Shown here in pieces: positions 1-13,040 of a stretch of DNA of 64,000 bases. The position numbers were made by a program, and so were the translations under genes. The notes below the pieces were generated by a model. That model was given only the letters and a program-made list of their open reading frames with translations, ran no database searches and was not told the origin of the DNA. Numbering within the stretch: position 1 is the first letter of the stretch; each line of letters begins with the position of its first letter. Source of the stretch: Punica granatum (Eukaryota > Streptophyta > Magnoliopsida > Myrtales > Lythraceae); the NCBI RefSeq assembly GCF_007655135.1, contig NC_045130.1, positions 31,368,605-31,432,604 on the forward strand. Reading direction: 5' to 3'.

Positions 1-659
1 CTGCACGTACGTACATCTATACTATATTGAAAAATGTTATAGTCTATATATTGAACCATATATATATATCCGCTCAAGGGGCCCCTTATCTCCGTTATAT
101 CGTAGGCCCCAGCCTTGATTATCTACGATGGATGATCAAGCGCTAATTAACAGTTAAGTTCGTGAACTAATTCTATCTGCGTTGATTATATTTATTAGCT
201 ATCTGTAATTCTTTTAGACATTGAAAGTCTACATTTTTAATTATCACTTTCAATATATGTAAAGACTAATTTTATCTAGCCCTTAATCTACATTACAAAA
301 GTCATTAATTACAGGCGTATTAGATCAATAATGCATTTTGCATTTAGACCAATAACCCCAATGTCCAGTATTGTAACGTCGCTTATGGGCATCCCATTCA
401 TTTAAAGCTTGATCCTAGCACCCAAAAGAAAAATATAATACAAACAAGTAAACACAAACTTGAACAGAGGATACATTTATAGATAGATATTCGTATATAA
501 TAATCTTAATATATATGTAATACTCTCTCCACCAATCGTGCATTGCAGAAAGCACATTACTCATTAGATTGCTTGGTAAATCCTCAATCGAACAGAACCG
601 TTCAACCAAATGCTGTTTACATATCGATCGGAAGCATGGCCTAAATTTTAAACCTATAA

Positions 660-719
<60 letters not shown>

Positions 720-1264
720 CAGATAGAGATAGAGAGAGACAGAGAGATAGAGCAAATGACATTGATAGCACAGTAACCACGCATTCGTAGCTTAGCTAAA
801 CTTCATATCTGCAAAACAAGAAGATAAATTGTCAAAGAACCACTTGGTAATCAATGAATTTACTGAAAAAAAGAGAGTGTCTACTTATCCCAATGAACAA
901 GGAGCTACCAAAAAAAAAAAAAGACTTCTCACCGTTTCATACACAAGAAGAATGTCTATTACTAACTTTAACTAGCTTGAGTTAAGAAGGGACTCATGAA
1001 GTTTAGACGCTGGGGTAGTTGGTTGGCTCACCAGTTACAATGTCAAGCTGTTTTGACAAAAATATATTTACTAGATGAACCAACGCCTTACCATTTATCG
1101 AATTATTTTGTCTTGTTTAATAGTTTCTTTCTTGAATTTATCCTGAGAGACGTTGAGATTTTTAATGATCAGGTTATCAAACGGGATGTATACAATCTAC
1201 TTTGACATCAGTCTACAGGTTCAAGAAAGTCTCAATACATATATTATGTCAACCTAGTTTACAT
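1..1264. other. Intergenic, no gene recognised
   Basis: AT-rich spacer downstream of the WOX9 gene. The open frames on both strands between about 415 and 790 are made by a GA/GACA microsatellite and have repetitive Ser/Leu or Arg/Glu translations, so they are not treated as genes. I see no domain or splice structure in the rest. Confidence 0.6.
664..750. repeat. Compound microsatellite (GA)n-(GACA)n
   Basis: About 14 GA units run directly into about 7 GACA units, then degenerate GATA/GA units. Simple repeats of this kind mutate by slippage. Confidence 0.95.
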
Positions 1265-3332
1265 TTATATGTATGTCTCGTTTGAGATGGCGCAACCGTT
1301 TATAGTCCTTATTTGATTTTTAAGAGGACAATTACATACCAGATAATAGAAGGCACCATGCTGGAGTGGCTGAAGAGTGAGGCCCCATTCATCCGTGAGG
1401 ATGGGCTGACCGGCAGCATTGATCAGCACCGCATCGTCCCCAAAAGCTGCTTGAACACTGAAGGGCTCTGCCGGCAACTCGAATGGCACATCATTGATGA
1501 ACACGGTCAACTTTGGCACCCCACCCCCACTGCCAGCAGTCACTGGAGAGTCCCCTGCCGGCCTCGGTTCCCCAGTCAATTGCACCCCAGCTCCTGCGTG
1601 CAACATTAATAAGGAAGGTGCAAAAAGAAGAAAAATAGGAGGGAAACATTTTTGCGCATCATCATCAATATCCTCATTACATGTAAACAAAAAGCAGCAG
1701 TCAAAGCTATAGAGTGACTGAATAAGCAATAGCACCAAAGCCCATGCACACGTTCTCATGACAAGGGGCAGCAAATTCCGGATCTGAAATGACTATTTGA
1801 TTCTTTTTCTTTGTTAATTTTCGTCTTTTTTTCCTCCTTTCTTGCCAAATTTGACGTAGGAAAGATCCTATTCTTCCCCATTTGCCCCGCCAAACACACA
1901 TCAAATCAATAGTCTGACCCGCTAATGAAATAATTGAGAGCAGGGATAATGTTTTGCTACTCCAAATTTGTCTAAACAAATTAAACGAACAAACATTTAT
2001 TCCCCTACCAACTTTTGCCCTACTCTCAAGGGTCTATCTTCTCTTCTCAAATTAGCATATCCATAGTTAGGGTTGGAAGTTTAAGAGCTATGATTCATAT
2101 ACGTTCTCACCGTGGACTTGGTCCAAGGAAGACAGGAATGGGACAGTAACGGTTGCATTTGCAGTAGCCGTGGATGGGACGGCGGTATGAGCACTTGAAG
2201 TGGCATTAGCGTTAGGATTCATCTTCACTTTCTTTGAAGCTCCTCCATGAGCCACTATCTCACTCAGCAAGAGACTCCCATAGTGCCCCACCATGGGCTG
2301 CCCATGGAATGGAACCTGTGGCTCGGACAATTGGAACCCATGGCTAGAGGGGAAGAGGAATGGTTCCGTGAGGATCTCCTCTTGGGTTGGGAAATATGGG
2401 GCTTGTTGGCTCGAGGAGTAGCTCGGGGAATTGTTTGATGCATCGATCATGCTGGACGGGCCCAGAGAGAAGATTGTGCTTGCGGATGATTTGTTTGGGG
2501 CACCGGCACCATTGTCTTTGGGGGAGGACTTGTTATCCGAGGAGGAGGAGGAAGAGGTAGGGGCCGCCGAGGCGTTGGTGGCAGACGATGTGGGTGAAGC
2601 TGAGGCTGCTGCAGCCGCCGCTGACTGGCGATTCTGCTGCTTGTTTGAGTTCTGGAGGTGGCGGAGCTTGTGTTTGCTCCTCGATTTCCGGTTCTGGAAC
2701 CAGTAGAAGACATTGGCGTCCCCGACTTGTCCATATTCCTGCAACTGAGCCCTAATTTTCCGTATCTCGTCCCTTGGAGGGTTAACCATCCCAGAGTCGA
2801 AGATCGCCTCGAGGATACGAATTTGCTCAGGTTTCGGGTTCCATCTTGGCTTTGGCTCCGGTGTGCGCTCTTCGCATCCTGAAGTTATTGAAAATCAAAA
2901 CAAATGTTTGCTTTTAACAATTTATAGCTCGAACAAGAATACCTAGAGAATGGATATATTATAAAAAGAAAATCAAAGAAGAACAATTATGTTACTTTCA
3001 ATATCAAATTCAAATTCAATGGTTGCGAGAGGGCATACACAAGGATATGGGCTAGGGTTTGGTACCTAAACGAACAGCATGACGATAAGTATAAACAATG
3101 AAATGTTCCGATGATGGTCTTTTGTAATGGTATGAAGTACAGCTAGCGGTCAGATTCAATTATGTGAGAGTTGTATGATCTTGCAAATGATTCATATGCA
3201 ATTCAAATAATTACCCGATGAATATTGGCTCCGGTGACATCCAGACGACATGAGAGACGAGTTCACCTCGTGTTGCCATTGATGGGGCTTGGACTTGAAC
3301 ATACTAGGCCAGTGTCTATTTGATGAAGCCAT
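1265..3332 (-). CDS. WOX9: WUSCHEL-related homeobox 9 (WOX8/WOX9 clade) transcription factor, 3 exons
   Basis: Nuclear homeodomain factor; in the family, WOX8/9 proteins maintain cell division and pattern embryos and meristems. Exons on the minus strand are 3332-3215, 2878-2111 and 1593-1265; all joins are GT/AG and phase-consistent, giving about 404 codons. Exon 1 starts [16 protein letters not shown], the typical WOX9 N-terminus, which decides the start. The WUS-type homeodomain covers about residues 50-112 (RWNPKPEQ to [11 protein letters not shown]) and has the intermediate-clade sequence. A long Ala/Ser-rich linker follows. Exon 3 carries the conserved WOX8/9 C-terminal block ([30 protein letters not shown]). 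Relatives usually stop just after the YYLV that follows; here the frame stays open for about 23 more codons to 1265, and a donor-like GTATGT sits at 1339, so the true C-terminus may be shorter or use another exon. Confidence 0.93.
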
Positions 3333-4640
3333 GAGTTGAGTTGGTGATGATGATGAGGAAAAGACTTTGAGTAATTGATCAAGCAGAGAGAGAGAGAGAG
3401 AGAGAGAGAGATGCTCTTCAGTTTGTTGCTGAAATTTCAAGCAAAACACATCATCTCTTCTTATAGCCACCTTGCAACCCTGCAACAATATTTTATTTTA
3501 TTATTCACATTAAATTAAGAAATAAGTAAAATATAAATCCTTCTCACCTCCCAAAAAGACATTAATTAAATCATATATATATATATATGTATATCTCTCA
3601 AAATTGAAAAAAAGAAAAAGAAAAAATTATTTATAAAATAGACAAAACCTAGAACAAGAATCCCCTGTGAAAGGATGAACAATAAGGGAAACATAAATAA
3701 ATGAAAAGCAAAAAGAACGTCGAGAGATGGAGTGAGAGTACACAACAATTATAAGCAGAAACCCATACCTCTCTTTATCAGATTTTGCATAGAAACTGAA
3801 AAACTTGAGCCCTACTCAAAGTACAGGAAGGAGGGCTTACAGAGGAGGAGGATGAGATGAAGAACTGATGATGAAGAGGTGGTGGGAGCTCAGTAAACAT
3901 GGGAGGGAAACCCTACTTGTTAGGGCTTAAATTAGAATCTTCATCAGACTCAGAGAGTGACAGGGGAAGAGGGAGAGGACGTCAATAAATGCAGAGGGAG
4001 AGAGTGTGCGTGTGAGTTCCTCATCAGTTCTTTTGTCCGGTTGTTTACTTAATATATCTTCATCTTCATATCTTCGTATATAAGTAAAAAGATTCAATAA
4101 AATATTCAAGGAAAAAATTTCAATCGTCTCACAGGACTCGTAGCTAGGGGTCAGCCTGAAAGGGAATCAATATCAGTCAATTGATTGAAAATACCCTTGT
4201 ATTCTCATCGGAGAACTTCATTAGCCCTAGAATTTTCATTTTCACTCAAAAAAAATGTTTTATAAGAACTAATGCTATTCGTTGTGTCGTCGACATAATT
4301 TAGATGGATTAATTAACAATAAAATTTCTTTCGAAAATTCCACCCGAAAAATTTCTTTCGAATTTTAATTATGGTGTTAAAGATCCTCTAGATTTTCGGA
4401 GTTTAAAATTACCACCTCCACTATTTTAAATTTTCTTTCACATTGCATAGCATTGATGGAAATATTTTTTTAGATATTTTTTTAGAGCACAAGGTATTCT
4501 TGATCTATTGGCTAAGACAAATCATGCTCGGATGTCGGTATATCATTTTCACTTGCCGGTGCAGGTCGCAACGTGCCATAGATTAATGAAACGAAAATGC
4601 AATTTCATGTACAAATTTTGTAATAAAAAGTTTATGGACA
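3333..4640. promoter_or_regulatory. WOX9 5' leader and upstream region
   Basis: Sequence upstream of the WOX9 start on the minus strand. A (GA)n tract of about 26 bp at 3385-3411 lies roughly 55 bp before the ATG, probably in the 5' leader; a pyrimidine tract in that position is common in plant leaders. No TATA box or transcription start can be fixed. A TA-repeat lies near 3573-3588. The remainder is AT-rich with no recognised gene. Confidence 0.4.
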
Positions 4641-6041
4641 ATAATTGTTAAATTTGTCAACCAGCAAATTGAAACTACTAAGTTCTTTTTTTCCCTCTAA
4701 CAAAATGAATAAAAATTTAGATTGGCATGGGGTTATTAAATTTGGGGGAGGGGCGATTATTCTAATGGGAAATAAGAGGTTGGTTGAGGAAATAAATAGG
4801 GGAGGTGTCTTTGAAAGTCAAGAGAGGGGCGGAATATTGAAAGGCTCTTTTATTTTTGTATTTTGATTGGAAAGCGGTGGAAAGGGGAGTGGTGGAGAGT
4901 AATTGCAATGTGTATGTGTATGTGTGTGTGAGAGAGTGTGTGTGTAGGTCATTCTTCGGGCATAGTAATAGAAGTGTAAAGGGCATTGGGATTGACTTGG
5001 ATTGACTCGAGGAGTCTAGCTGATATTTCTCTTGTTAAATGCCTCGATGCTGATCTTTTTGATACTCTAGCCCCTCTTCCATCCGTTTCTATTCAAAGGC
5101 CTTAATTATACCTCAATTTTGTGTTGAAGAAGTCATGCATGCCCTAGCTCCATTAAGTTTTTTTTACTTCGCGTAATTTGATCTAGTTCAAGTCCAGTGA
5201 TATTTTCGTTCCTTGAACATAGTAGATATATATATATCTCTGCAACTATTATGTTACATTATGAGGTTAGTCAATTTCGGGTGCATATGTATATGTTCAA
5301 GGGTTTGTATTTGAGTTGATTATGGTTTTGGGAGCATTAATTTGGCATGTTCATATCATATCAATCAAGAAACACATTAGAAAATTAATACAAAATTCTA
5401 TTGAAATGCATCGTTCTTTTATATTGTGTCACACCGCCACATCGAATAAGAATAGACTGATCGCCCCTTTAATTAAGTTCCTTTCCAGAGCCCTAAATCT
5501 CTGGGACTGATGGCTCATTTGACAGTAATGTACAAAGGGTTCAAAAGCTTTCTCCTCTTTACTAAAACTTTTAAAGAGATAAATCATAAATTTTCGTGGA
5601 CCTATGTATGCATCACAATACTTTCTCTATGGACTGGTTTAGTTGGCAATTTGAGATTCTAATATAGCGTTTGGTAACGAAGTTAAGTTTGATTTAATTT
5701 GATTTGAGAAGATGAAGACAAAAATACTTGAAAAAAGTATATGATAAAATTTTAAAAAGAAGATAAAAAAGTAATGATTGTGTTGTTGAATTGAGGAAAA
5801 AGTGTTGAATAATTGAGAAAATTTAATATTAAAAAATTAATTTAAATAATAGATAATAAAAAGTATGAGAGATAATTTAAAGAAAAAGATAAAAGAGTAA
5901 TGATAGTGTTGTTGAATTGAGTGAAAAATAAAGTTAAATTGAGTTAAGTAAAGTTTGATTTTGTTATCAAACATAACACATTCAGGGAAGTATTCATATA
6001 AAAAAAAACATTCGGGGAAGTTTCCTTTATGATTGAGGCTA
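4641..6041. other. Intergenic with a probable small TIR element (about 5667-5976)
   Basis: No gene is recognised. Around 5667 the sequence GTTTGGTAACGAAGTT is mirrored near 5976 by the complement of GTTTGATAACAAAATC, suggesting an inverted-repeat MITE of about 310 bp. Inside it, a segment of roughly 34 bp beginning GTAATGAT is repeated directly at about 5771 and 5897. No clear target duplication was found, so the class is left open. Confidence 0.45.
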
Positions 6042-6057
6042 AATAATACTAAGAAAA

Positions 6058-6191
6058 TATGAGTTGGTTCAAACAGTTCAGTACTCATTTTTCTTAATTA
6101 AAGTCTCGAGTTCGAGTATTATAGATGGAGAAAATTCATGCTGTGAGAGTTTTTTGAGTTTTCGAATATCATGATACAAAATAATAATAAT
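6058..6191 (+). mobile_element. tRNA-derived SINE with 16-bp target duplication
   Basis: A 134-bp element has a pol III-like A box near its 5' end (GAGTTGGTTCAAACAG), a B box (GAGTTCGAGTAT) about 45 bp further on, and a 3' (TAA)n tail. It is flanked by AATAATACTAAGAAAA (6042-6057) and AATAATACCAAGAAAA (6192-6207), a 16-bp target duplication with one mismatch. These are hallmarks of a plant SINE moved by LINE machinery. Confidence 0.8.
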
Positions 6192-6207
6192 AATAATACC
6201 AAGAAAA

Positions 6208-8087
6208 CAATTAATAAGATTGGGGACATAACATTTGGAAAAATGGTATGGTGCATTTTAAAATGGAGAAGTTTTACCATTGTTGTCCAAACGTTGATGT
6301 CGTATGGTTAAGTTATTGGTGGAGAATGAACTCCTCGTGATGGTTGGAGCGGTGGGGATGGAGGTTTCCGGTGAAGGAGACATAATTTTCAACAGAGAGT
6401 GGAGATCATAAACTATAAAGCGAGAGAAAGTTCTCTGCAGGGAAAAATCTGTCTTTGGATGAAAAGGTTCGAGTGTTTTTAGTCGGTAAGACCGAGGCTT
6501 GATAACTCGATGAAATCGACAATGGGAGTACATCGACTATTGAGGTTTCACAAGCCCAGATTCCAACTTGGGTGGATTAAGCCCCACAACTCGACCCAGG
6601 CTAAGCATACAGTACCGAGTCGAGTTTAGGCACTCTTGATGCAGTTCATATATCCATTACAAATTTTAACAGGCTTGGGTTTGGCATATCTAATCCTCCA
6701 GTCATATATGTATTACATTTATGTATGTTCAAACCAATGAGCTAATAAGAAATATATATATATATATATATATATATATTTCTGTGAATAGGGGGGACAG
6801 AAAGTTTGCCAGGACCTGTGGACTAGATCCCATTGAGAGGACTTTTTTTTTTCGGTAAGTCCATTGAGAGGACTTTACTTACTGAGAACTGAAATGAAGT
6901 GAGTACCTTTCTTTCTATTCGTACTTTTAACCCTCTCCTCTCATCTCATCTCATCCCATCAGTGTCTCTTTTGGATCCACTCCACATATACTCCATCCCT
7001 CCCAAACGGGCACTGCTCTCTCTCTCTCTCTCTCTCTCTCTCTACAATTGCCCAACTTTGTCTCTATATCATACACTTAGACAACTCTCTTTATTAATTA
7101 ATTTTCTTCACTCTAATATTCAAAAATTCAAGAAGTCTCGGCAAATTTAATTTAAATCAGGTCAACTTATTAAAGAGATTAAAACTCTTTTAAAAATTTA
7201 TTTCATTTACAATATTCAAATCAGAAACTTCATTTGAAAAAAACAAACGTCGAATCGTTAGCATTAACTCATATTGGTACTCTTCTCATTTATTGATCTC
7301 TTATTTATTTTGCATTTCTCAACAAAATTTCCCTTTTTTTACATTTGCACTTTTTTCTTTCTGCTCCCATTCACTTCTTTTTTTTTCTCTTTGTCTCGAC
7401 CAAAAGCAGATGGAAAAATCATAATAGTGGCCTTCTGTCCATTGCTTTACTTCCCCTCGGGGTAGATATTTATTTCCAGCCCATATCTTTATGATCAGTG
7501 ACTATATGCATGATTTTATTCACGAAATTGGTTAATAAGCAAAGCTCTCTTTCCATACATGATTTTCATGAAAATCGAACTCTTATATAATGAAGATGAA
7601 GTTATTCAGTTAAATGACCGAAAAATAAAATGGTAGTTTCGAAGGGCATTTTGTCTAACTTTCGACTTCTGAAAATGACCCTTGAAAAATAAAATGATAA
7701 ATTGTGAGACATTAGATGATAAAGTAGTTAAGGCTAAATTGATAAATTCATATGTTTGTTAACCATCCCACTTCTCTTATTATCTCTCTCCTACAATTTT
7801 TCTTCTCTCCCTCTCTCACTTTTTTCTGCTGGTCATTCTTTTCTTTTCTTTTTTCTTTCTAATTGTTTATTAATTATTATTTGTTATTATCTAACAATTT
7901 TTAATTATGTTTAATCTTTATTTATATATTCATCTATATTTTCAAAAACAATTAAAGAATACTTTTCTTAGAAAAATTAGCATTGGCATTATATTTCAAA
8001 TTAATTTTTTTACGTAATACCACCGTGGCACGATTAAAATTTCTAAACTAAATTTAAGTTTGGACAATGCATTGCACGAGTTATGCT
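6208..8087. other. Intergenic, no gene recognised
   Basis: Contains an AT dinucleotide run near 6752-6780, a 16-bp direct duplication around 6830-6880, and a CT microsatellite at 7016-7043. Short open frames over the CT tract are repeat artefacts. A Helitron-like 3' end (CTAGT after a GCATTGC block) occurs at 8088-8092, so part of this stretch may be an older element. Confidence 0.45.
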
Positions 8088-8092
8088 CTAGT

Positions 8093-9243
8093 CTATATCT
8101 ATATACATATAGTAAAAGAAAATTGGTACATGCATTACGCATTAAATATATAAATGCAAATAATTAAAAAAAAATTATTTTCAAGAAAATGCTTCAAATA
8201 AAAGATCTTATAACTTTTCTACCATGATAATAACTAAAAAAATATTTTAGATAAATTTAGTAAGTTTTTTTGCCCTTATATTATAATTGCAACATTTAAG
8301 TATATGTATATATCTGTAACATCTATAATATACTAATGAAGAAGTATTGTGTATTATATTTTAATATTTTGATTTTTATGATTTAAAAAATGTAAAGAAT
8401 CTGTTTTTCATATTTTTATACAACAATAAGGTCACTCATACGAGATTTATGAAAAGATACGGTTAACTTATGAAAACATATTTGATGCAAATTGAAAATA
8501 CAAATACTAATAAAAGAAATCACTTGGTAAAATAATTAATTATATTTTTTCATAGTTGTATATTTCATTCATTATTTGAGTTAACAAAATATGATTATAT
8601 CTTTAAAAAATCTTTCAATAAGAATTTGTTAATTTTGATAAAAATTTGAGCAAAATAAACACCATCAAACACCCATGCATGCAACGCGACAATATTAGTA
8701 GACTTAAGTAAAGAAAAATTGGTGCAATCATTGATGTGAATTATATAGATGAACATATATAATATGTAACTAATTATACAGTTCCAAAAATATATAATAA
8801 AGAATTATTATATTTAGAAGTTATATATATATATATTATAATTAGAATGGAAATAGAATAAAATATTATAATTAGCACTGATGATCCAAAGAGTAATAAT
8901 TAATAATTTTTAATCTTTATAACTCATACAAAGTTTTATTTTTTTAATCTAAATACAACAGTTTACTAAACAAAAATTTAAAATTTTATGAACCAACTTA
9001 TTTAAAAAATTACTACTATATAATGAAAAGATTGAAAAAAAAATGAATAACATTTTCATTGGAATTTAAGTATTAGATATTCTTGTAATTATTTTCAAAT
9101 ACTTTTTTATACATATAAAAGTTAATAGGATAATAAAAAATATGAAAGGTCTAAATGATTAAGTTAAGATATTGCTTTTAAAATATTGTTAGATTTAGTA
9201 CTAAAAAATAAAATCCGTACATTGCACGGGCCATTCAACTAGT
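8093..9243 (+). mobile_element. Helitron-like non-autonomous element, copy 1
   Basis: AT-rich 1.15-kb element with a 5' end near TCTATATCTATATAC and a 3' end CTAGT (9239-9243). A short hairpin (CCGT..ACGG) lies about 10 bp before the terminal CTAGT, the Helitron 3' signature. Two more copies with the same internal sequence and ends are at 20850-22422 and, inverted, at 57925-59115. No protein is encoded. The 5' end is uncertain by a few bases, and the base after CTAGT is A instead of the usual T. Confidence 0.6.
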
Positions 9244-11547
9244 ATATAGTAAAACAAACTACTTCAAATAATAAATGGTCGTAATAAATGCTACTAATAA
9301 TCTAAAAATAAATATATTATACAAGAAATAAATTCTCATCTATATATATAAATAGGGTTAAAAAATAAATGTCAATTTTATATAGGGTCATAAATGTAAA
9401 TGTCTAAATAAGATTTATTATTAAAATATCATTTATTGGAAAAATAAATAAAAGGTCACAAATGTATATGTCTAAATAAGATTTATGATTAAAATATCAT
9501 TTGTTGAAAAAAAAAGTAAAATTCTTGAATTGAATGCATTAAATATTAAAACTATTTAAAAAAATTATTAATTATTTTTAATCATTGTTAGCAAAGAAGT
9601 ATTGTATATTTATTTATAATATGAAATATTTATAAAAAAAATTCTATAATATTTTCATCTATTCAATTTTTTACGTTGCCAAAATACCATGCACTTTTTA
9701 TATCATATTGTATATTTATTTACAATATGGATTTATAAAAAATTTATATAATTTTTTATCTGTTCAATTTTTTTATGCTACCGAAATACCATCTATCTAT
9801 ATATCAGTATATATATAGTTATATCTCATGCAATAAATAAGGGTGGAATGGTAAAATCAAAACATCTAAAATTTTAATTAATTTTTGAAATAATTTTAAT
9901 TATTATAAGTAATTTAATATCATATATTTTTTGGCCAAATTTCACACATTATATTTGCTCTATGTGATATAACACGGGGTTACACATTAAAATAAGAATC
10001 ATATTTTTTATTTTGAATCCTCAATAAAAAAAAATAATTTTGTAGTGATAGATGACTTTAGAGTCTATAATTGAACTGAAATTCATGAATAAAAAATATC
10101 AATATATAATTAGACTTTGATGTTATAAATTTTTGTTCTAAGTTTACGTAAAAAAAATAGCATTAAATTAATTTTTGCGACCGATATATAATTTCTGCAA
10201 CCTGATCCAAAGGGGATTTAAATCGGGGTGACATTTTGTGACCGATTGCCCACAGAGTCACCAGGCCGAACCCCTCAAAGGTTGCACATGATTTCATTTA
10301 ATGGAAGGGCACATCCTAGAATATTATAAGACGAAGCCTGAAATAGGTATGTGTGTCTAGCGAGAAATGCGCTAATTTGCAGTCACTAAATGCAAACGTG
10401 CGTGCAGTTAATATGTAACATGCGAGGATTCAATGCATCTATTTTCTTTTTCAAATTTAGGATATAAAAGGGGCTTAATAGAAGAAAATTATTCTTTTGT
10501 TTCTTTTCTTTTTTTTCCTTTTTGGTGCGGAATTTGCAATAAGATGTGGCCTAATATATTGTGACACGATTGCCTCAATTAATTAAGAAAAAGGAAAGAT
10601 TAAATCCAACTAAGCAGATTAATTACAAAAGGAAAAAAAAAAGGCAAAATAGCCTATTAAGAGACTTATACGTAGGAAATATAAGAATAAGCAAAAAAGA
10701 AAAAAAATATTATCAACATATCATAATCATAAATAATAAAATATTGATCATGATACCTATTCAACCAAAAAATGAATATACAGATACCTGATAAAATTAA
10801 AGAGTCAACAAACTGAATCGTTTATAAAAATCCTAGAAATCAAAAGATGATATGAGAGCACAAATACAAAAGGAAAAAAAAAAGATTATGAATACATTTA
10901 ATACGAACTAAAAAATAATGAGCATTTATGCAACAGGCCGACGCAAGAACGATTTAACCAATAAATTGGTCATGTAATCAGCCCATTAAATTGGTATTTA
11001 TATATCATGTTTGTAGTTAATTTCTTATTTCATTTATACGAAAAAAAATTCTTATTTCAATTTTACCACGATTTTCAATATTCCCTTTTTCTTAATTGTT
11101 ATGATTTTTTTCTTAGCGAAGATCTCAATGTATTAATTCATAATCAATGATCTATATCTATTTCGCTATATAAATAATAAAAGCTAAAGTAACGCATTAG
11201 GTAGTTTGTCATTAAGTAACTTTTGAGGTTCTCACCAATCACAAAACGATAAATGGAATCTTTTAGTCATGCACACCACTCATAGAACTCCAAAGTTCTT
11301 TAAGTTATGAAAGTAAAAAATATCATCTATATATAGTCTTAGAAAATCACTATTCGTGCAATACGCGCCCTCATCATCCAATATAAAAACAAAAGCTACT
11401 ATCCTACAAGTTGTAGGAACTTCAATTTTTGTTGAAAATACAAAAATTCAACCCGTAAGAAATTAATTAAAATATTTTATTAAAACATGATTAATAATAG
11501 ATAAATTTTAATCAAATATGTTGTCACAAAATAAGAAATTTAAACAA
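9244..11547. repeat. AT-rich intergenic sequence with local tandem duplications
   Basis: No gene is recognised. Two direct duplications are visible: a unit of about 66 bp containing TGTCTAAATAAGATTTAT (about 9385-9515), and a unit of about 105 bp ending in AAATACCAT (about 9595-9792). The sequence from 10175 to 10330 is less AT-rich but has no long open frame. The open frame at 10561-10791 is Lys/Ile-rich, as expected from AT-rich noncoding DNA. Confidence 0.5.
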
Positions 11548-11556
11548 TTAATTTTT

Positions 11557-13031
11557 GGGTAATTTACACAAAAAAGCACAAGTTTTTACTTTTTATCTCA
11601 ATTTTGGCATAACTTTTCATTTTTGCTATGAAAAATCACAACGTTTTGATTTTATCTCAATTATGGCACGTCGTTAATTAGTTGTTACAGAAACCGTCTA
11701 ATTGCTTACATGGAAGGTAACGGCGTTGCGTGGACCCCTGAACTACCAATTGGAAAGCGACACATGTACCAGGATCTTTTTAAAAGTAAAAAATTGAACC
11801 CTAAATTTTTTCATTTTATAAATTTGCCCTAGTTCTCTTCAACTCCCACTCCTCAGCCCCTTTGCTATCTTCTGTATCTCTCTCTTCCTTCTCCCTTCTC
11901 TCCGGCAGCCTTCGTCCACCGCCACCAACTCCTCTACCACCACCACCTCTCCTTTCTCTTCTGAAATTTAATCAAACAATTGAAGATAGGAAAAATGCAA
12001 TCGAATTCAATCTCAGAATAAAGGTCAAATTTTCATTAAGGACGCAACACCCATGACTGGAAGAACTAATTGCATCTACCAAATCGAGGAATCAATTCTT
12101 GAAATCCAAATTGAACTGCTCTGGACCCCGCTGAGCCAGACTGTTGGGCGTTCTTGATTTATTATTCCTCGGTCCTATGGCACCCACCTAGCAAATCACC
12201 CACGGGACAGCTTTGACGTGACGGTGCAGAATGAATGAAGGTTTTGTGATAGAATTGAATAATGGAATTGTAGTTGAAAATTAACATATCTCTCCAATTA
12301 GTTGAAGGTTTTGTTGATCCAATGAAGAGATTGTCCAAATGAGCGTCCAATCCTGCGAAGTGGTCACTGGAATTCGAGCTCCAGGTAGCTTAGGAGTGGA
12401 ATTAGTTTGGACGTAGAAGCGAAACCGAAATTCAGCGCTTGGGCAATATGATGTTGACTTTATGCAGCCAAAGGAGTTGCTTTCCCCTGGGGCTTCACCC
12501 TTACCGTTCCATTAACACACCAAACCCCGTCCCTTTCTTCGGAATTATGCATCGACTGATCCCATGATCCCGAATACTAAATTAAAGATAATAAAGCAAA
12601 AATGCAGAACCAAATAAGGGAATAGAAGGTAGAGGTCGTGGTGGTGGAATTTGTGTCAATCAGTAGATGGAGGCTGCCGGGAGAGAACGCAGAGAGGGAG
12701 GAAAAAGAGATATAGACGAGAGAGGGAAGGGCCTTAGGTTGGAGGAGAGGGTTGGGGCAAATTTATAAACTAACAAACTGGAGGGTTCATTTTTTATTTT
12801 CAAAAAGATCCTAGTACACGTGTTGCTTTCCAATTGGTTGTTGGGGGTCCACGTAACGCCGTTATCCTCCATGTAAGTAATCAGACGGTTTCCGTAACAG
12901 CCTACTAACGGCGTGCCATAATTGAGATAAAATCACAAAGTTGTGATTTTTTATAGCAAAAATGAAAAGTTGTGCTAAAATTGAGATAAAAGGTAAAACT
13001 TGTGATTTTTTTTTTGCTGCGTAATTTACCC
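11557..13031. mobile_element. Mutator-like element with long terminal inverted repeats (possible Pack-MULE)
   Basis: The left end begins GGGTAATTTACAC and the right end is the complement (GCGTAATTTACCC). The inverted repeats run inward for at least 270 bp and, with gaps, perhaps 400 bp. Flanks TTAATTTTT (11548-11556) and TTAATTTTA (13032-13040) make a 9-bp target duplication with one mismatch, which fits Mutator-like elements. The roughly 700-bp interior is clearly more GC-rich than its surroundings and looks gene-derived, but I could not recognise a parent gene; its open frames are short. No transposase is encoded, so it is non-autonomous. Confidence 0.82.
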
Positions 13032-13040
13032 TTAATTTTA

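Noticed and set aside
415..790. Open frames on both strands, one Ser/Leu-rich and one Arg/Glu-rich
   Set aside because: Both are translations of the GA/GACA microsatellite; no domain, splice or start context.
2247..2882. Plus-strand frames opposite the WOX9 homeodomain exon
   Set aside because: Shadow frames of exon 2, caused by its GC-rich Ser/Ala coding sequence.
6899..7150. Plus-strand frame of 83 codons
   Set aside because: Built across a CT microsatellite with no recognised protein.
11862..12056. Pro/Ser-rich frame inside the long-TIR Mutator-like element
   Set aside because: Lies partly in the inverted repeat and its mirror appears at the other end, so it is repeat sequence and not a gene.
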